From NCBI GenBank assembly GCA_913773825.1, contig CAJYHH010000831.1:1-11314 (forward strand): DNA of 11,314 bases, in the 5' to 3' direction. The notes under the pieces are model-generated. The model saw only the letters and a list, made by a program, of their open reading frames with translations, did not search any database and was not told the origin of the DNA. Source of the DNA: Candidatus Sericytochromatia bacterium. GTDB lineage: Bacteria > Cyanobacteriota > Sericytochromatia > UBA7694. Below, piece after piece: positions 1-7,098 of this stretch (its first letter is position 1; the number at the start of each line of letters is the position of its first letter). The translations under genes and the position numbers were made by a program.

Positions 1-77
1 TTGAGTGAGTAACCGGTTTTAAACGGCAAACCCTGCTGCCACAATCAACTCAGTTCAGCCAAAAATCAGCGCGACAA
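1..77. other. Left edge, no gene
   Basis: This short stretch lies downstream of the minus-strand exporter gene. Every plus frame closes within a few codons of the window edge, and I see no coding frame on the minus strand. No convincing stem followed by a T-run is visible, so the end of the exporter transcript is not resolved. Confidence 0.5.
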
Positions 78-1853
78 TTAACTGCTGCGCTGCTGCTTTT
101 TTAGCAGTTCAACGGCGTGTTCAAGTGAACCTGCTGGCACAATTTCACCATCATTGACAAAAAAGATCTGGTCAGCTGCTGCGATGGTGTTGAGGCGATG
201 GGCAATAATTACCCTTGTGGTTTCAGCAGGCAGCCTGTCTAAAACCTGCTCTAACAGCTGTTCGGTAACAGTATCTATATTCGCTGTGGCTTCATCCAGA
301 ATCAACAGCTCAGGCTCTCGCAACAAAGCACGTATAAACGCGACAAGCTGTTTTTGGCCAAGGCTTAGACCTTCATTGCCTAAAGGCGTCGCCAAACCCT
401 GATCAAAGCGCTGTAAAAGCGGCCCTAAACCCTGTGCTTCGAGTTTGGTTTGCAGTTCAGGCAAGTCCAGAGCCTGTAAATCAGGCCTTGAAACAACCAG
501 ATTTTCAGCTAAGGTCGTGTTAAACAAAAAAGGCTCCTGCAGAATAAAGCCAATTCTGCGGCTGCGCTCTGCAGCAGGCCAGTCACGCAAATCCTGACCA
601 TAAAACAAGACTTTACCGCTGCCAGGATCATAAAGCCGGGCCATTAAAGAAGCTGTGGTTGACTTACCCCCACCTGTCGGGCCAACAAAGGCATAAGTTT
701 TGCCGCGTTCCAGCTTAAAACTCGCTTCTCGCAACACTTTGGGGCCATCCGGGTAACTAAAACAGACAGCATCAAAGCGCATAAGCGGCTCATGTTCGGG
801 TAAAACAGCAGGAATGTGTGTCTGTTGGGCAGGTTCAGGCAAATCAGATTCCAAACCCAGGATAGCAGCAATTCTTTCCCAGGCAGCCAAAGCCTGCTGA
901 AACGAAGCCCACATCACCGCCATCTGGCGTAAAGGGTCATAAAAGCGCGTGACATAAGTCAGATAGGCAATCAGCAAACCGAGGCTCAACTCTGAACGCC
1001 CAACTAAAATCAGCCCAAATACCACCGCTCCAAGCTGAGCCAGATGAAAAATCAGCTGATAAGCCGGTGCAAAGATATTATTGGCCATCCCAGCCCGTAA
1101 AGCAGCTGTATAGTTAGCTTGATTTGCGCTCATAAAGCGTTCGCGAAAATAATCCCGGCGATTAAACGCCACAATCACTTTAAACTGCTCAAGATTATCC
1201 TGAATATCGCCGCTAAGAGCCCCAGACAACCTAAGTTGGTCAGCGTTTCGAGCACGCACCCAGGGCGAGAGCAAACGCGTCATCACCCATAATAATATTG
1301 CTGGCGCCAGGCTCACGAGACCCAAGCGCCAATCCAGCACCAGCATTAAGATACCAGCCCCGAACATGATAAACAAATTGCCAACAAAGCGAACTAAAGT
1401 CTCTGCTAAAAACTGGTGAAGCTTGTCGGTATCGCTGTTAATGCGGGCAATTAAGTCACCGGCTTTATTCTGAATAAAAAAGGCTAAGGGCAAAGCCTGG
1501 AGCTTATCAAAAATCACTTCACGCAGCCGGTACAACACGCGCTGGCCAACGCCACCCATCAGGGTCATCTGTTTATAAGCAGCGTATAGAGCCAGCAGAT
1601 AGATCACCAGCAGCACCGCACCAGACATCAAGACGCCTGAATATTGGCTGGTCTGCACATAACGTTCAACTGCCAGCCCCATTAAATAGGGAGCAAGTAA
1701 ATTAAGCCCGGCATTTGATAAAACCGTTAACAAGGTCAGCAGCATCGGACGACGCTCCTGGGCTAATAGCGGCCAGAGCTGGTTGAAGGCCTGACGCCAG
1801 GCTTGAGAATTATTTTTTGTTTGTTTAGCTGTTTGATTCAGAGCGTAAGTCAT
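78..1853 (-). CDS. ABC exporter half-transporter, catalytically canonical subunit (MdlB/TM288-like)
   Basis: This is a type IV ABC exporter subunit in the inner membrane, with a transmembrane domain (about residues 35-330) fused to an ATPase domain (about 358-585). The 591-residue length is normal for the family. Walker A GPTGGGKS is at 391-398, the Q-loop Gln at 439, Walker B LLILDEA carries the catalytic Glu at 521, and the switch His is at 552 (AHRL). The signature motif deviates: LSLGQ (496-500) in place of LSGGQ. The start ATG lies inside the end of the upstream subunit gene, a 29-nt overlap that implies translational coupling and a heterodimer. E. coli MdlB has a similar signature variant, so MdlB is one possible name, but LmrD/BmrD/TM288-type drug exporters fit equally well. 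The substrate cannot be told from sequence. Confidence 0.93.
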   Translation of the reverse strand: MTYALNQTAKQTKNNSQAWRQAFNQLWPLLAQERRPMLLTLLTVLSNAGLNLLAPYLMGLAVERYVQTSQYSGVLMSGAVLLVIYLLALYAAYKQMTLMGGVGQRVLYRLREVIFDKLQALPLAFFIQNKAGDLIARINSDTDKLHQFLAETLVRFVGNLFIMFGAGILMLVLDWRLGLVSLAPAILLWVMTRLLSPWVRARNADQLRLSGALSGDIQDNLEQFKVIVAFNRRDYFRERFMSANQANYTAALRAGMANNIFAPAYQLIFHLAQLGAVVFGLILVGRSELSLGLLIAYLTYVTRFYDPLRQMAVMWASFQQALAAWERIAAILGLESDLPEPAQQTHIPAVLPEHEPLMRFDAVCFSYPDGPKVLREASFKLERGKTYAFVGPTGGGKSTTASLMARLYDPGSGKVLFYGQDLRDWPAAERSRRIGFILQEPFLFNTTLAENLVVSRPDLQALDLPELQTKLEAQGLGPLLQRFDQGLATPLGNEGLSLGQKQLVAFIRALLREPELLILDEATANIDTVTEQLLEQVLDRLPAETTRVIIAHRLNTIAAADQIFFVNDGEIVPAGSLEHAVELLKKQQRSS

Positions 1854-3612
1854 AGACCTGGGTACTTTGCTGAGATTGATAAATCTGCATATAATCAGCG
1901 GATGTGGCCATCAGTTCGGTGTGACTGCCGCTAGCCAGTAGTTCACCTTCCATTAAGAGTAAAATCCGGTCATAGCTCTGAACCGAGGCGATTTTCTGGG
2001 TCACAGATAATAAGGTTAAATCAGGGTAATTCTGAGCCAGATTATTCAGAATTTTGACTTCAGTAACCGCATCCACACGGGCTGTAAAGTCATCTAAGAG
2101 CAGCACACGTGGATTTAAAGCTAAAGCCCGAGCCAGCATCAGACGCTGTTTTTGCCCACCTGATAAACTCAAACCACGCTCAGAGACCTGAGTCTCAAGC
2201 CCAGCCGGTAAACTGGCAACAAAGGCCGTTAACTCTGCGGTTGCCAAAGCTTTTTGTAAATCTGCTTCACTGACTTCTTGATTAAAGGCGATATTTTCAC
2301 GCAGGCTTAGACTAAACAAAGCGCTGTCCTGAAAAACCATCCCCAGTTGGCTATGTAAGCTCTGTTTATCGTAGTCGTCTAAACCAAACCCATCAATGGC
2401 GATCAAGCCTGTATCAGGCGGCAACAGTCCCGCAATTAAATAAAGCAAAGTGGTTTTACCGGCTGCAGTTGGCCCCAATAGAGCGGTGCGACTGCCAGCG
2501 GGCAGACTAAAACTGACTTGTTTAAGCACAGGCTTATTACCCAGATGAACAGAAACGGCCTGGAGCTCAATCTCACCGCGCAGCTTAGACTTAACAGGTC
2601 CTTCTGGCGTCCGAACAGCCGCTAATAAGCCTGCAATTCGTTTGTGGGAAGCAGAAGCTCGAGCAATTAAATTACTCATAAAGCCAATCATAATGATCGG
2701 AAAAACCAGCATCGCCAGATAGCTGTTAAAAGCCGTAAACTGTCCCAGCGTCAGGCTGCCAGCGATCACATAATGGCCACCCAACAAAAGAATAATCAGA
2801 CTTCCAAGCTGGGCAATAAAGCTGACATAGGGGATCAAGCCACTAAACTGGCGTAAAATCGCCAGTCCGTTGTCACGGGCCCGGGCATTGACTGACGCAA
2901 ACTGTTGACGTTCACGGGCCTGGGCATTCAGCACCCGAATCAGCGCTGCACCAAAAATACTGCCGCTAATGACACGATTTAAGCCATCAATCGCCTCTTG
3001 AGACTTTTGAAACAACGGGCGTACATTGCGCATAACTGTAAAAAACACCCAGGCAATCAGGGGCAGGGTCGCCAAAACAGCAAGTCCCAAACGCCAGTGA
3101 ATATTCAATAAAAGCGCACTGGCCCCAACAATGAGCAGCACAGATGAGACCAGCGAAGGGATCGCCTGGGAAACAAAATACTTAATCGCATCAATATCAG
3201 AAGTCAGATGAGTCAGTAATTTAGCTGGCCCTAAGGTCTGGATTTCAAGATAACTGCGCTCTGAAATTTTAGCTGACAGCTCTTGTCTGAGATCGCGCGC
3301 GACACGTTCTGAGGCAAGCGTCTGCATTAAGCCTTGTAGATAACTCAAGACTAAAATTACAAGCGTACAGAACAAGTAGGGGACTAAAAAATCAGGCAGG
3401 ACTAAATGCCCCTGGGTAAAGCGATCAATCCCGGACTCAATCAGCTTAGGCAACACCAGACCCAGAGCATTACTAAGTGCCGCCAGCACAACCAAGCAGC
3501 TAATTAATCCTCGATAAGGCTTAAGCAGTTTACTTAAGCCTGATGATTTTGCTGGCTTAACAGCGGATTTTGCAGCGACTGGGGAAGGTGTTGATTGAGA
3601 GGCTTCAGACAT
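1825..3612 (-). CDS. ABC exporter half-transporter, degenerate-site subunit (MdlA/TM287-like)
   Basis: This is the first gene of the exporter operon and the partner of the gene at 78-1853. It encodes an N-terminal transmembrane domain (about residues 25-330) and a C-terminal ATPase domain. Counting from the ATG at 3612 (595 residues), Walker A GPTAAGKT is at 380-387 and a canonical LSGGQ at 483-487. Walker B reads LLLDD, with Asp508 where the catalytic Glu should be, and the switch His is replaced by Gln539 (SVTQK). These are the deviations known in the degenerate-site subunits of heterodimeric exporters such as TM287/288 and BmrCD. The frame also opens at an upstream GTG (3633), adding seven residues; neither start has a strong Shine-Dalgarno, and I prefer the ATG. 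The N-terminus is rich in Ser, Ala and Lys and precedes the first membrane helix. Substrate unknown. Confidence 0.92.
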   Translation of the reverse strand: MSEASQSTPSPVAAKSAVKPAKSSGLSKLLKPYRGLISCLVVLAALSNALGLVLPKLIESGIDRFTQGHLVLPDFLVPYLFCTLVILVLSYLQGLMQTLASERVARDLRQELSAKISERSYLEIQTLGPAKLLTHLTSDIDAIKYFVSQAIPSLVSSVLLIVGASALLLNIHWRLGLAVLATLPLIAWVFFTVMRNVRPLFQKSQEAIDGLNRVISGSIFGAALIRVLNAQARERQQFASVNARARDNGLAILRQFSGLIPYVSFIAQLGSLIILLLGGHYVIAGSLTLGQFTAFNSYLAMLVFPIIMIGFMSNLIARASASHKRIAGLLAAVRTPEGPVKSKLRGEIELQAVSVHLGNKPVLKQVSFSLPAGSRTALLGPTAAGKTTLLYLIAGLLPPDTGLIAIDGFGLDDYDKQSLHSQLGMVFQDSALFSLSLRENIAFNQEVSEADLQKALATAELTAFVASLPAGLETQVSERGLSLSGGQKQRLMLARALALNPRVLLLDDFTARVDAVTEVKILNNLAQNYPDLTLLSVTQKIASVQSYDRILLLMEGELLASGSHTELMATSADYMQIYQSQQSTQVYDLRSESNS

Positions 3613-3979
3613 CTGAGAACCGCTGCTTAACACGTACGCTTACTAAAACCTGACTCAGAAACAAAAAGAACTTGATATAGATAGCTTTCACAGGGCTCAT
3701 TTTAGTATGAGCAAGACGCCGGGGGCTATGGGCTTTAAAATAAAAAACTCACTTAAACTCAGCTTTAGCTGCCTGTTAAAGGCTCCAGACTAAAAATATG
3801 CTGTAATTCAGGGCTTTATTTTAAGCTAGACAAGAATTTTACAGCAGATCCAGTTTCGTTTCATTCAGAAACATCTGCTTGCACAAGCAAACTCGTACTA
3901 ACCCCTATCTTTCCTGATCAGCGAGCAACTATGATAACAGCATCAGTGTTCATCCCTTGTTTCAGGATTGGCGTATATT
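3613..3979. other. Divergent spacer between the exporter operon and a small gene
   Basis: This spacer must hold the promoters for the minus-strand exporter operon and the plus-strand small gene. I see no coding frame. It contains a GCTCAT/ATGAGC dyad with a 6-nt loop (3695-3712) and a larger bulged stem at 3844-3878. TATGAT at 3930-3935 resembles a -10 box for the small gene, but no good -35 lies at the right distance. Confidence 0.4.
3844..3889. repeat. Bulged inverted repeat with overlapping second dyad
   Basis: GCAGAT (3844-3849) pairs with ATCTGC (3873-3878), and inside it GTTTC (3853-3857) pairs with GAAAC (3868-3872). This gives 11 pairs with a 3-nt bulge and a 10-nt loop. A second dyad, TGCTTG/CAAGCA (3876-3889), shares the last bases, so the two would compete in RNA. 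It sits about 90 bases before the small gene. It could be a leader structure or a binding site; no function is shown. Confidence 0.4.
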
Positions 3980-4201
3980 ATGAAAAATGTAAAACTCATT
4001 AAGTATCAAGGCATTTGGATTGCCCATGTTCACTTAAAAGACGGAAAAACGGGCTATATGTCTTTAAACATGCCTTTTAGCGATATTGAAGCTGAAAAAT
4101 TCAACCGAATTGAGACAGCTGAGCGCATTCGCGATATTCTCAGCCTGGTCAAATCGCCTTTGGCAGTTGAAGATGATTTGCTTGAGCATGTTTTAAATTA
4201 A
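3980..4201 (+). CDS. Small hypothetical protein, 73 aa
   Basis: I do not recognise this protein. It reads MKNVKLIKYQGIWIAHVHLK at the start, with alternating hydrophobic residues typical of beta strands, and ends in an acidic amphipathic stretch (SPLAVEDDLLEHVLN) that looks helical. There is no signal peptide and no membrane helix, so it is probably cytoplasmic. The frame also opens at a TTG (3968), but an AGGA at 3964-3967 would overlap that codon and instead sits 12 bases before the ATG at 3980, which I take as the start. The composition (regular Lys/Glu/Asp pattern, sensible hydrophobic spacing) looks like a real protein. It has its own spacer on the left and a pseudogene on the right, so there is no operon partner to suggest a role. 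Confidence 0.55.
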   Translation: MKNVKLIKYQGIWIAHVHLKDGKTGYMSLNMPFSDIEAEKFNRIETAERIRDILSLVKSPLAVEDDLLEHVLN

Positions 4202-4218
4202 GCCCGATATTTAGGCGA

Positions 4219-4344
4219 TTAGACCTTTTCAAGGACTAGTTTCCCAAGCAAACCAGCGGGCCTAAACACCAGCACCAGCGCAATTGCTAAGCCTGCGCCA
4301 AGCCCAGAGCTGATAAAAAAGCTTTGTACCAAAGCCAACACGGG
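4219..4344 (-). pseudogene. livH: C-terminal remnant of a LivH-type branched-chain amino acid permease
   Basis: Read on the minus strand in its own frame, this stretch encodes about 40 residues containing FFISSGLGAGLAIALVLVFR, then PAGLLGKLVLEKV and a TAA stop at 4219-4221. A last hydrophobic helix followed by FRPAGLLGK and an EKV terminus is the hallmark of LivH-family inner-membrane permeases of the high-affinity branched-chain amino acid ABC transporter. The first ~260 residues are missing. The fragment abuts a livK remnant in a different frame, in the usual livK-livH order, so a single internal deletion probably fused the two. It is not expected to be functional. Confidence 0.8.
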
Positions 4345-4905
4345 TTAAGTCCCCTTTGGGATCAAAACTGATGGCCCCTGTCACACCAGAACAATCCATC
4401 GTCGCAACCAGCTCAGTCACTTTCTCGTGTTCTGGGGCTCCGGCCTTTTCAATCCCAGCAATCAAAACGTTTGCAGCGTCGTAGGCATAAGTCGAATACG
4501 GACCCAGTTCACCAAATTTAGCAGTGTAATTTTTGCAGAACTCGTCAGACTGACTGCCGGTTGAAAAAGTCACACAATTGCCTGTGGCGGATTCCTGCCT
4601 GGTCAGCTTGATTTAGCCTTTGTCAAAGAGCGCATCACCATAATTTTAGCTGTTATACCGCTACCGCTTTGGGGGGATTGACGCAAAAACAGCAAACTGT
4701 CCTGATATTCGCAGCCCTAAACAATCAGGTCGGGTTTAAGATTTTTAATTTTGGTTAGAATCGCGCGGAAGTCTTGATCATCTTGGTTGATGCCGTCAAA
4801 AACCAGTGTTTTGCTACCCTGAGCCTCAAGACTTTTTACAGCTTGCCAATCAGGGTTATGTACTTGAAGACTCACGCGTCCGTCAGGCTTACCTGGACAG
4901 CTAAG
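4345..4905 (-). pseudogene. livK: Decayed branched-chain amino acid substrate-binding protein (LivK/LivJ type)
   Basis: Minus-strand fragments of a periplasmic Leu/Ile/Val-binding protein can be joined by hand. Upstream comes a frame with EAQGSKTLVFDG and DFRAILTKIKNLKPDLIV, ended by TAG at 4717-4719 where the family has a Tyr (IVYGG). After a frameshift near 4640, another frame holds GDALFDKG, a TAA at 4613-4615, and then SATGNCVTFSTG, GPYSTYAYDAANVLIAG and GAISFDPKGD. The spacing and motifs match the LivK fold. The signal peptide, the N-terminal third and the C-terminal tail are absent. With two stops, a frameshift and both ends lost, it is clearly a pseudogene. A 103-codon open stretch (4262-4573) within it could be mis-annotated as a gene. 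Confidence 0.88.
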
Positions 4906-4985
4906 TTACTTTTGTCAGTCTGATATCACTTAAAAGTTTTCACAAACGCCTAAGTGTGGGAGAATTTTTATGGCAGAAATTGAGA

Positions 4986-5026
4986 ACTGTCTTTTTTGCA
5001 TACTCAGCGCAATATAAAAAGACAGT
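4986..5026. repeat. 11-bp perfect inverted repeat, possible hairpin
   Basis: ACTGTCTTTTT (4986-4996) is perfectly complementary to AAAAAGACAGT (5016-5026). An inner TTGC/GCAA pairing can extend the stem asymmetrically. Neither strand has a T-run after the stem, so it is not a classic terminator. It could be an RNA structure or the end of a decayed element; no nearby gene explains it. Confidence 0.5.
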
Positions 5027-5116
5027 GTCTGATTTAAATATTTATATTCACATATCTTAATCTCAATAAACTTGGATCAGAAATTAGCGATATTATTCTG
5101 TCACAAGGAAATGAAG

Positions 5117-5129
5117 CTATCACTGATAG
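5117..5129. promoter_or_regulatory. Dyad identical to the core of the Tn10 tet operator
   Basis: CTATCACTGATAG, read on the minus strand as CTATCAGTGATAG, equals the 13-bp core of tetO2 bound by TetR. It lies 243 bases before the DUF3102-like gene. No tetR or efflux gene of that system is visible here, so TetR-family binding is only a possibility and chance remains plausible. Confidence 0.25.
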
Positions 5130-5177
5130 TTGTAAAGGCAAAATTTCAGGCAGTAATAAACTCTGTCATATTTGTCT

Positions 5178-5192
5178 GATTTAACAGGCTCA
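5178..5192 (+). repeat. 15-bp direct repeat, copy 1
   Basis: GATTTAACAGGCTCA occurs here and again at 6469-6483. The two copies flank the DUF3102-like gene at 5373-6077. Confidence 0.45.
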
Positions 5193-5372
5193 AAACTGCA
5201 TCTTGACTTTATTACAGCCCATAGTGTAGCTTGTTAATTCAACCCCTCAAAACAAAGCTTACAACCATCAACTTGTAATGTCTTCCATGCAATTGATAAA
5301 CTATAAAAGTAGACACCAGTTTTTTGACATCCTATTCTTTCTTAAGATGGCTCTAGAATTGAGCCAATACAA

Positions 5373-6077
5373 ATGAACACCCTCTATACCAGTTCGAGTC
5401 ATCCCGAACCACTGCCATTAACAGTCAGAGAAAGCTCTGAGAGTCTTTCGCATGACTTAAACGACATGTCAGAAGAGCTCGGTACCATTACGCGCCAATT
5501 TACCCAGTTACATACGGAAGGGCGTCCCCATCCGCTTGAAGCAGGACGCATGTTGCTTCAGGCCAAACAACTGCTTGGACACGGTAACTTTCTGACCTGG
5601 CTGGCACAACATTTTCGGCTCTCCGCCAAATCAGCCAACCGTCTAATGTCCGTGGCCTTGTTGTTTCAGCGCTTAAGTCCTGAACCAGACGCAGAAGCCC
5701 TATTTATGCAGCTTGATAACAGTGCACTGTATGAACTGGCCGCAAAATCAACGCCAGAAGAAATTCAGTATTACGTCTTGAGTTTATTGAGAGCAGGAGA
5801 AGCTGTCACCTATAGTGATATTCGCCTGCTCAAAGGCCAGCCTCAAATCCGCCATTTACGCGATAGAGCGGTTGTGATGCGCTTTATGGGTCTGCTTGAA
5901 GCCTTTAAAATCTGGTTTGAAAAACATCACAGCGAATTAAAAACATCCTTCGCTGAACTTGATGAACAAGCTCGTCATGAATTAATTCACTACGCTGATA
6001 ATTTAAGAACCGCCACCAAGCTACTCGATACCTTGCTGACTCAAAAAGCTCAGGATGACCTCAACCTTGACCCTTAA
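5373..6077 (+). CDS. DUF3102-like protein, paralogue A
   Basis: This 234-residue protein of unknown function has a conserved core at about residues 54-155. It begins PLEAGRMLLQAKQLLGHGNF, followed by a helix-turn-helix-like SAKSANRLMSVA (84-95), ALYELAAKST (118-127) and AGEAVTYSDIRLLKG (141-155). The first part matches the DUF3102 pattern (long helix, GxFxxWL, S..(S/T)A.RLM). The second resembles the segment after the HTH in ParB/KorB-like and phage or plasmid proteins, so DNA binding is a fair inference but not shown. A helical C-terminal region (about 170-225) is also shared with the paralogue at 10187-10813. There is no signal peptide or membrane helix. The ATG at 5373 has only a weak upstream GAG; a second Met at residue 32 is an alternative start. 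It stands alone between long gene-free spacers. Confidence 0.8.
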   Translation: MNTLYTSSSHPEPLPLTVRESSESLSHDLNDMSEELGTITRQFTQLHTEGRPHPLEAGRMLLQAKQLLGHGNFLTWLAQHFRLSAKSANRLMSVALLFQRLSPEPDAEALFMQLDNSALYELAAKSTPEEIQYYVLSLLRAGEAVTYSDIRLLKGQPQIRHLRDRAVVMRFMGLLEAFKIWFEKHHSELKTSFAELDEQARHELIHYADNLRTATKLLDTLLTQKAQDDLNLDP

Positions 6078-6468
6078 ATCTGAGTTCAGGAGTTAAGGTC
6101 AATTAAAAGGGCCTCCAGAATAGTTAAACCTTTCGTTTTAACCTTTCAGCTATCAGGCACTTAGCTGGCCGGACCGGTTACACCACTCCCTTTGTTGCTG
6201 TTGACGAGCGACATAAGCCCAAACCGAAGGCCCCATTATGAGTCCAATTGCCCCGCTGGCTCCTTTAATTTGTTATGGCTTTATGAAATCACTCTCTGAG
6301 AGATGGCTTCTGATTTGATTCTGCTCCTGCTCGGATCCGTTGCCTATGTCTGTGCCGATGTATTACAAAAAAGACATTGCTAACAAACGTGTTCACAGAT
6401 CGCGCCAAATGGGATTAAGCTTACTTTTTAAGCACTCATTCAAAGCTGCTCAAAATGATAAAAGAAAA

Positions 6469-6483
6469 GATTTAACAGGCTCA
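6469..6483 (+). repeat. 15-bp direct repeat, copy 2
   Basis: This is an exact second copy of GATTTAACAGGCTCA (first at 5178-5192), 1,291 bases away in the same orientation. The 10-bp core TTTAACAGGC also occurs inverted at 3771-3780. Confidence 0.45.
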
Positions 6484-6589
6484 TTTTAAGGTTACGGCTA
6501 ACAAACAAACCTATCAAATTGCCAAAACCCTTACAAACAAAGGTTTGCGACTATTACAGACAAAAAACGACTTCGTCTGATCTGCTACC

Positions 6590-6612
6590 ATTATCAGGAT
6601 TTACCTGATAAT
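6590..6612. promoter_or_regulatory. 9-bp dyad, candidate operator of the XRE gene
   Basis: ATTATCAGG (6590-6598) and CCTGATAAT (6604-6612) form a perfect inverted repeat around a 5-nt spacer, ending 37 bases before the XRE start codon. The right arm includes GATAAT, a possible -10 box. Size, symmetry and position suit autoregulation by a dimeric HTH protein, which is inferred only. Confidence 0.45.
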
Positions 6613-6649
6613 CTGATTCAACACACGGTGTTCGAGGTGCGAGAGACAG

Positions 6650-6868
6650 ATGGAAGACATCTATGATGAGTTAAATGAACTGATCAACTGGGAAGAAGCA
6701 GAATGGACTCGCGAAAGTCTAGGCATGAATGTTGCGGATTTTGCACGGATGTTAGGTGTCAATGTTTCTGCCGTTTACCGCGGTCAAAAACATCCACAGT
6801 CTTTTTTAAAGCCCCAAGCGGCGTTATTGCTTAAATTGGGCGTTAATCGACTTCAGGCCAAAAGCTAA
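6650..6868 (+). CDS. Small XRE/HigA-like HTH protein, 72 aa
   Basis: This is a short cytoplasmic DNA-binding protein. After an acidic N-terminal helix (residues 1-20), a helix-turn-helix of the Cro/XRE type is visible at about 24-48: SLGMNVADFARMLGVNVSAV, followed by YRGQKHP and a final helix. The spacing DFARxLGVxxSAVYR is typical of HigA- and MqsA-type antitoxin C-termini, where a Trp often stands at the Tyr position. The ATG at 6650 has a GAGAG a few bases upstream. No intact toxin gene is next to it on either side. A frame without a start codon (6502-6666) runs into its 5' end but matches no toxin I know. It is therefore best called a solitary regulator or orphan antitoxin, probably acting on the dyad at 6590-6612. 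Confidence 0.75.
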   Translation: MEDIYDELNELINWEEAEWTRESLGMNVADFARMLGVNVSAVYRGQKHPQSFLKPQAALLLKLGVNRLQAKS

Positions 6869-7059
6869 AATTCCATCCATTTTAACTAAACCCGTTATTT
6901 AGACAGCCTTTTAAACAGAGCATGTAACCGCATATGAGGTCAAACAAATCCGTCAGCATTCCGGATTTTAGTCATTATCAGTTTTGTAAGTGATCCCAGT
7001 TAAGCGACAAACTTCTGAGCTTTAAGTTAAACATCAATCTCATTCTGTCTTTCAAGCGG

Positions 7060-7068
7060 TGTTACACT
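7060..7068 (+). promoter_or_regulatory. Candidate extended -10 promoter of the signal-peptide methyltransferase gene
   Basis: TGTTACACT is a TGn extended -10 with hexamer TACACT (7063-7068), about 30 bases before the start codon. The hexamer at the -35 distance (TCATTC) is poor, which extended -10 promoters tolerate. Pattern match only. Confidence 0.35.
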
Positions 7069-7098
7069 GATGCCAACTTTGCTTGGGAGCAGATCATC

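Larger units (their letters stand above)
4906..5372. other. Gene-free AT-rich spacer with a hairpin and a tetO-like dyad
   Basis: No open frame here has convincing protein character. The stretch holds an 11-bp inverted repeat (4986-5026), a tetO-like dyad (5117-5129), and one copy of a 15-bp direct repeat (5178-5192). A TTGACA at 5324-5329 resembles a -35 box for the gene at 5373, but no -10 sits 16-18 bases downstream: TAAGAT (5343) is too close and TAGAAT (5354) too far. Confidence 0.5.
6078..6649. other. Gene-free region, possibly decayed
   Basis: No frame here passes as a gene. Two overlapping mini-frames (6238-6318 and 6303-6383, 26 codons each) and a minus frame (6153-6272) look partly protein-like but lack support. 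The stretch holds a tandem AACCTTTC pair near 6130-6150, the second 15-bp direct repeat (6469-6483), and a strong dyad before the XRE gene (6590-6612). Confidence 0.5.

Noticed and set aside
4262..4573. 103-codon open frame as a real gene
   Set aside because: Its first ~75 codons are an internal piece of a LivK protein preceded in frame by a stop, and its last ~25 codons are LivH sequence read in the wrong frame.
5036..5184. Plus frame in the spacer before gene A
   Set aside because: It lacks an ATG and its composition does not resemble a protein; chance opening in AT-rich DNA.
6153..6272. Minus frame with a membrane-like stretch (MGPSVWAYVARQQQQREW)
   Set aside because: Only 39 codons between stops, only a late internal ATG as a start, and no neighbour or family match.
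6502..6666. Frame overlapping the XRE gene by 17 bases as a toxin of a toxin-antitoxin pair
   Set aside because: It has no usable start codon, only 54 codons, and no resemblance to RelE, HigB or MqsR that I can see.
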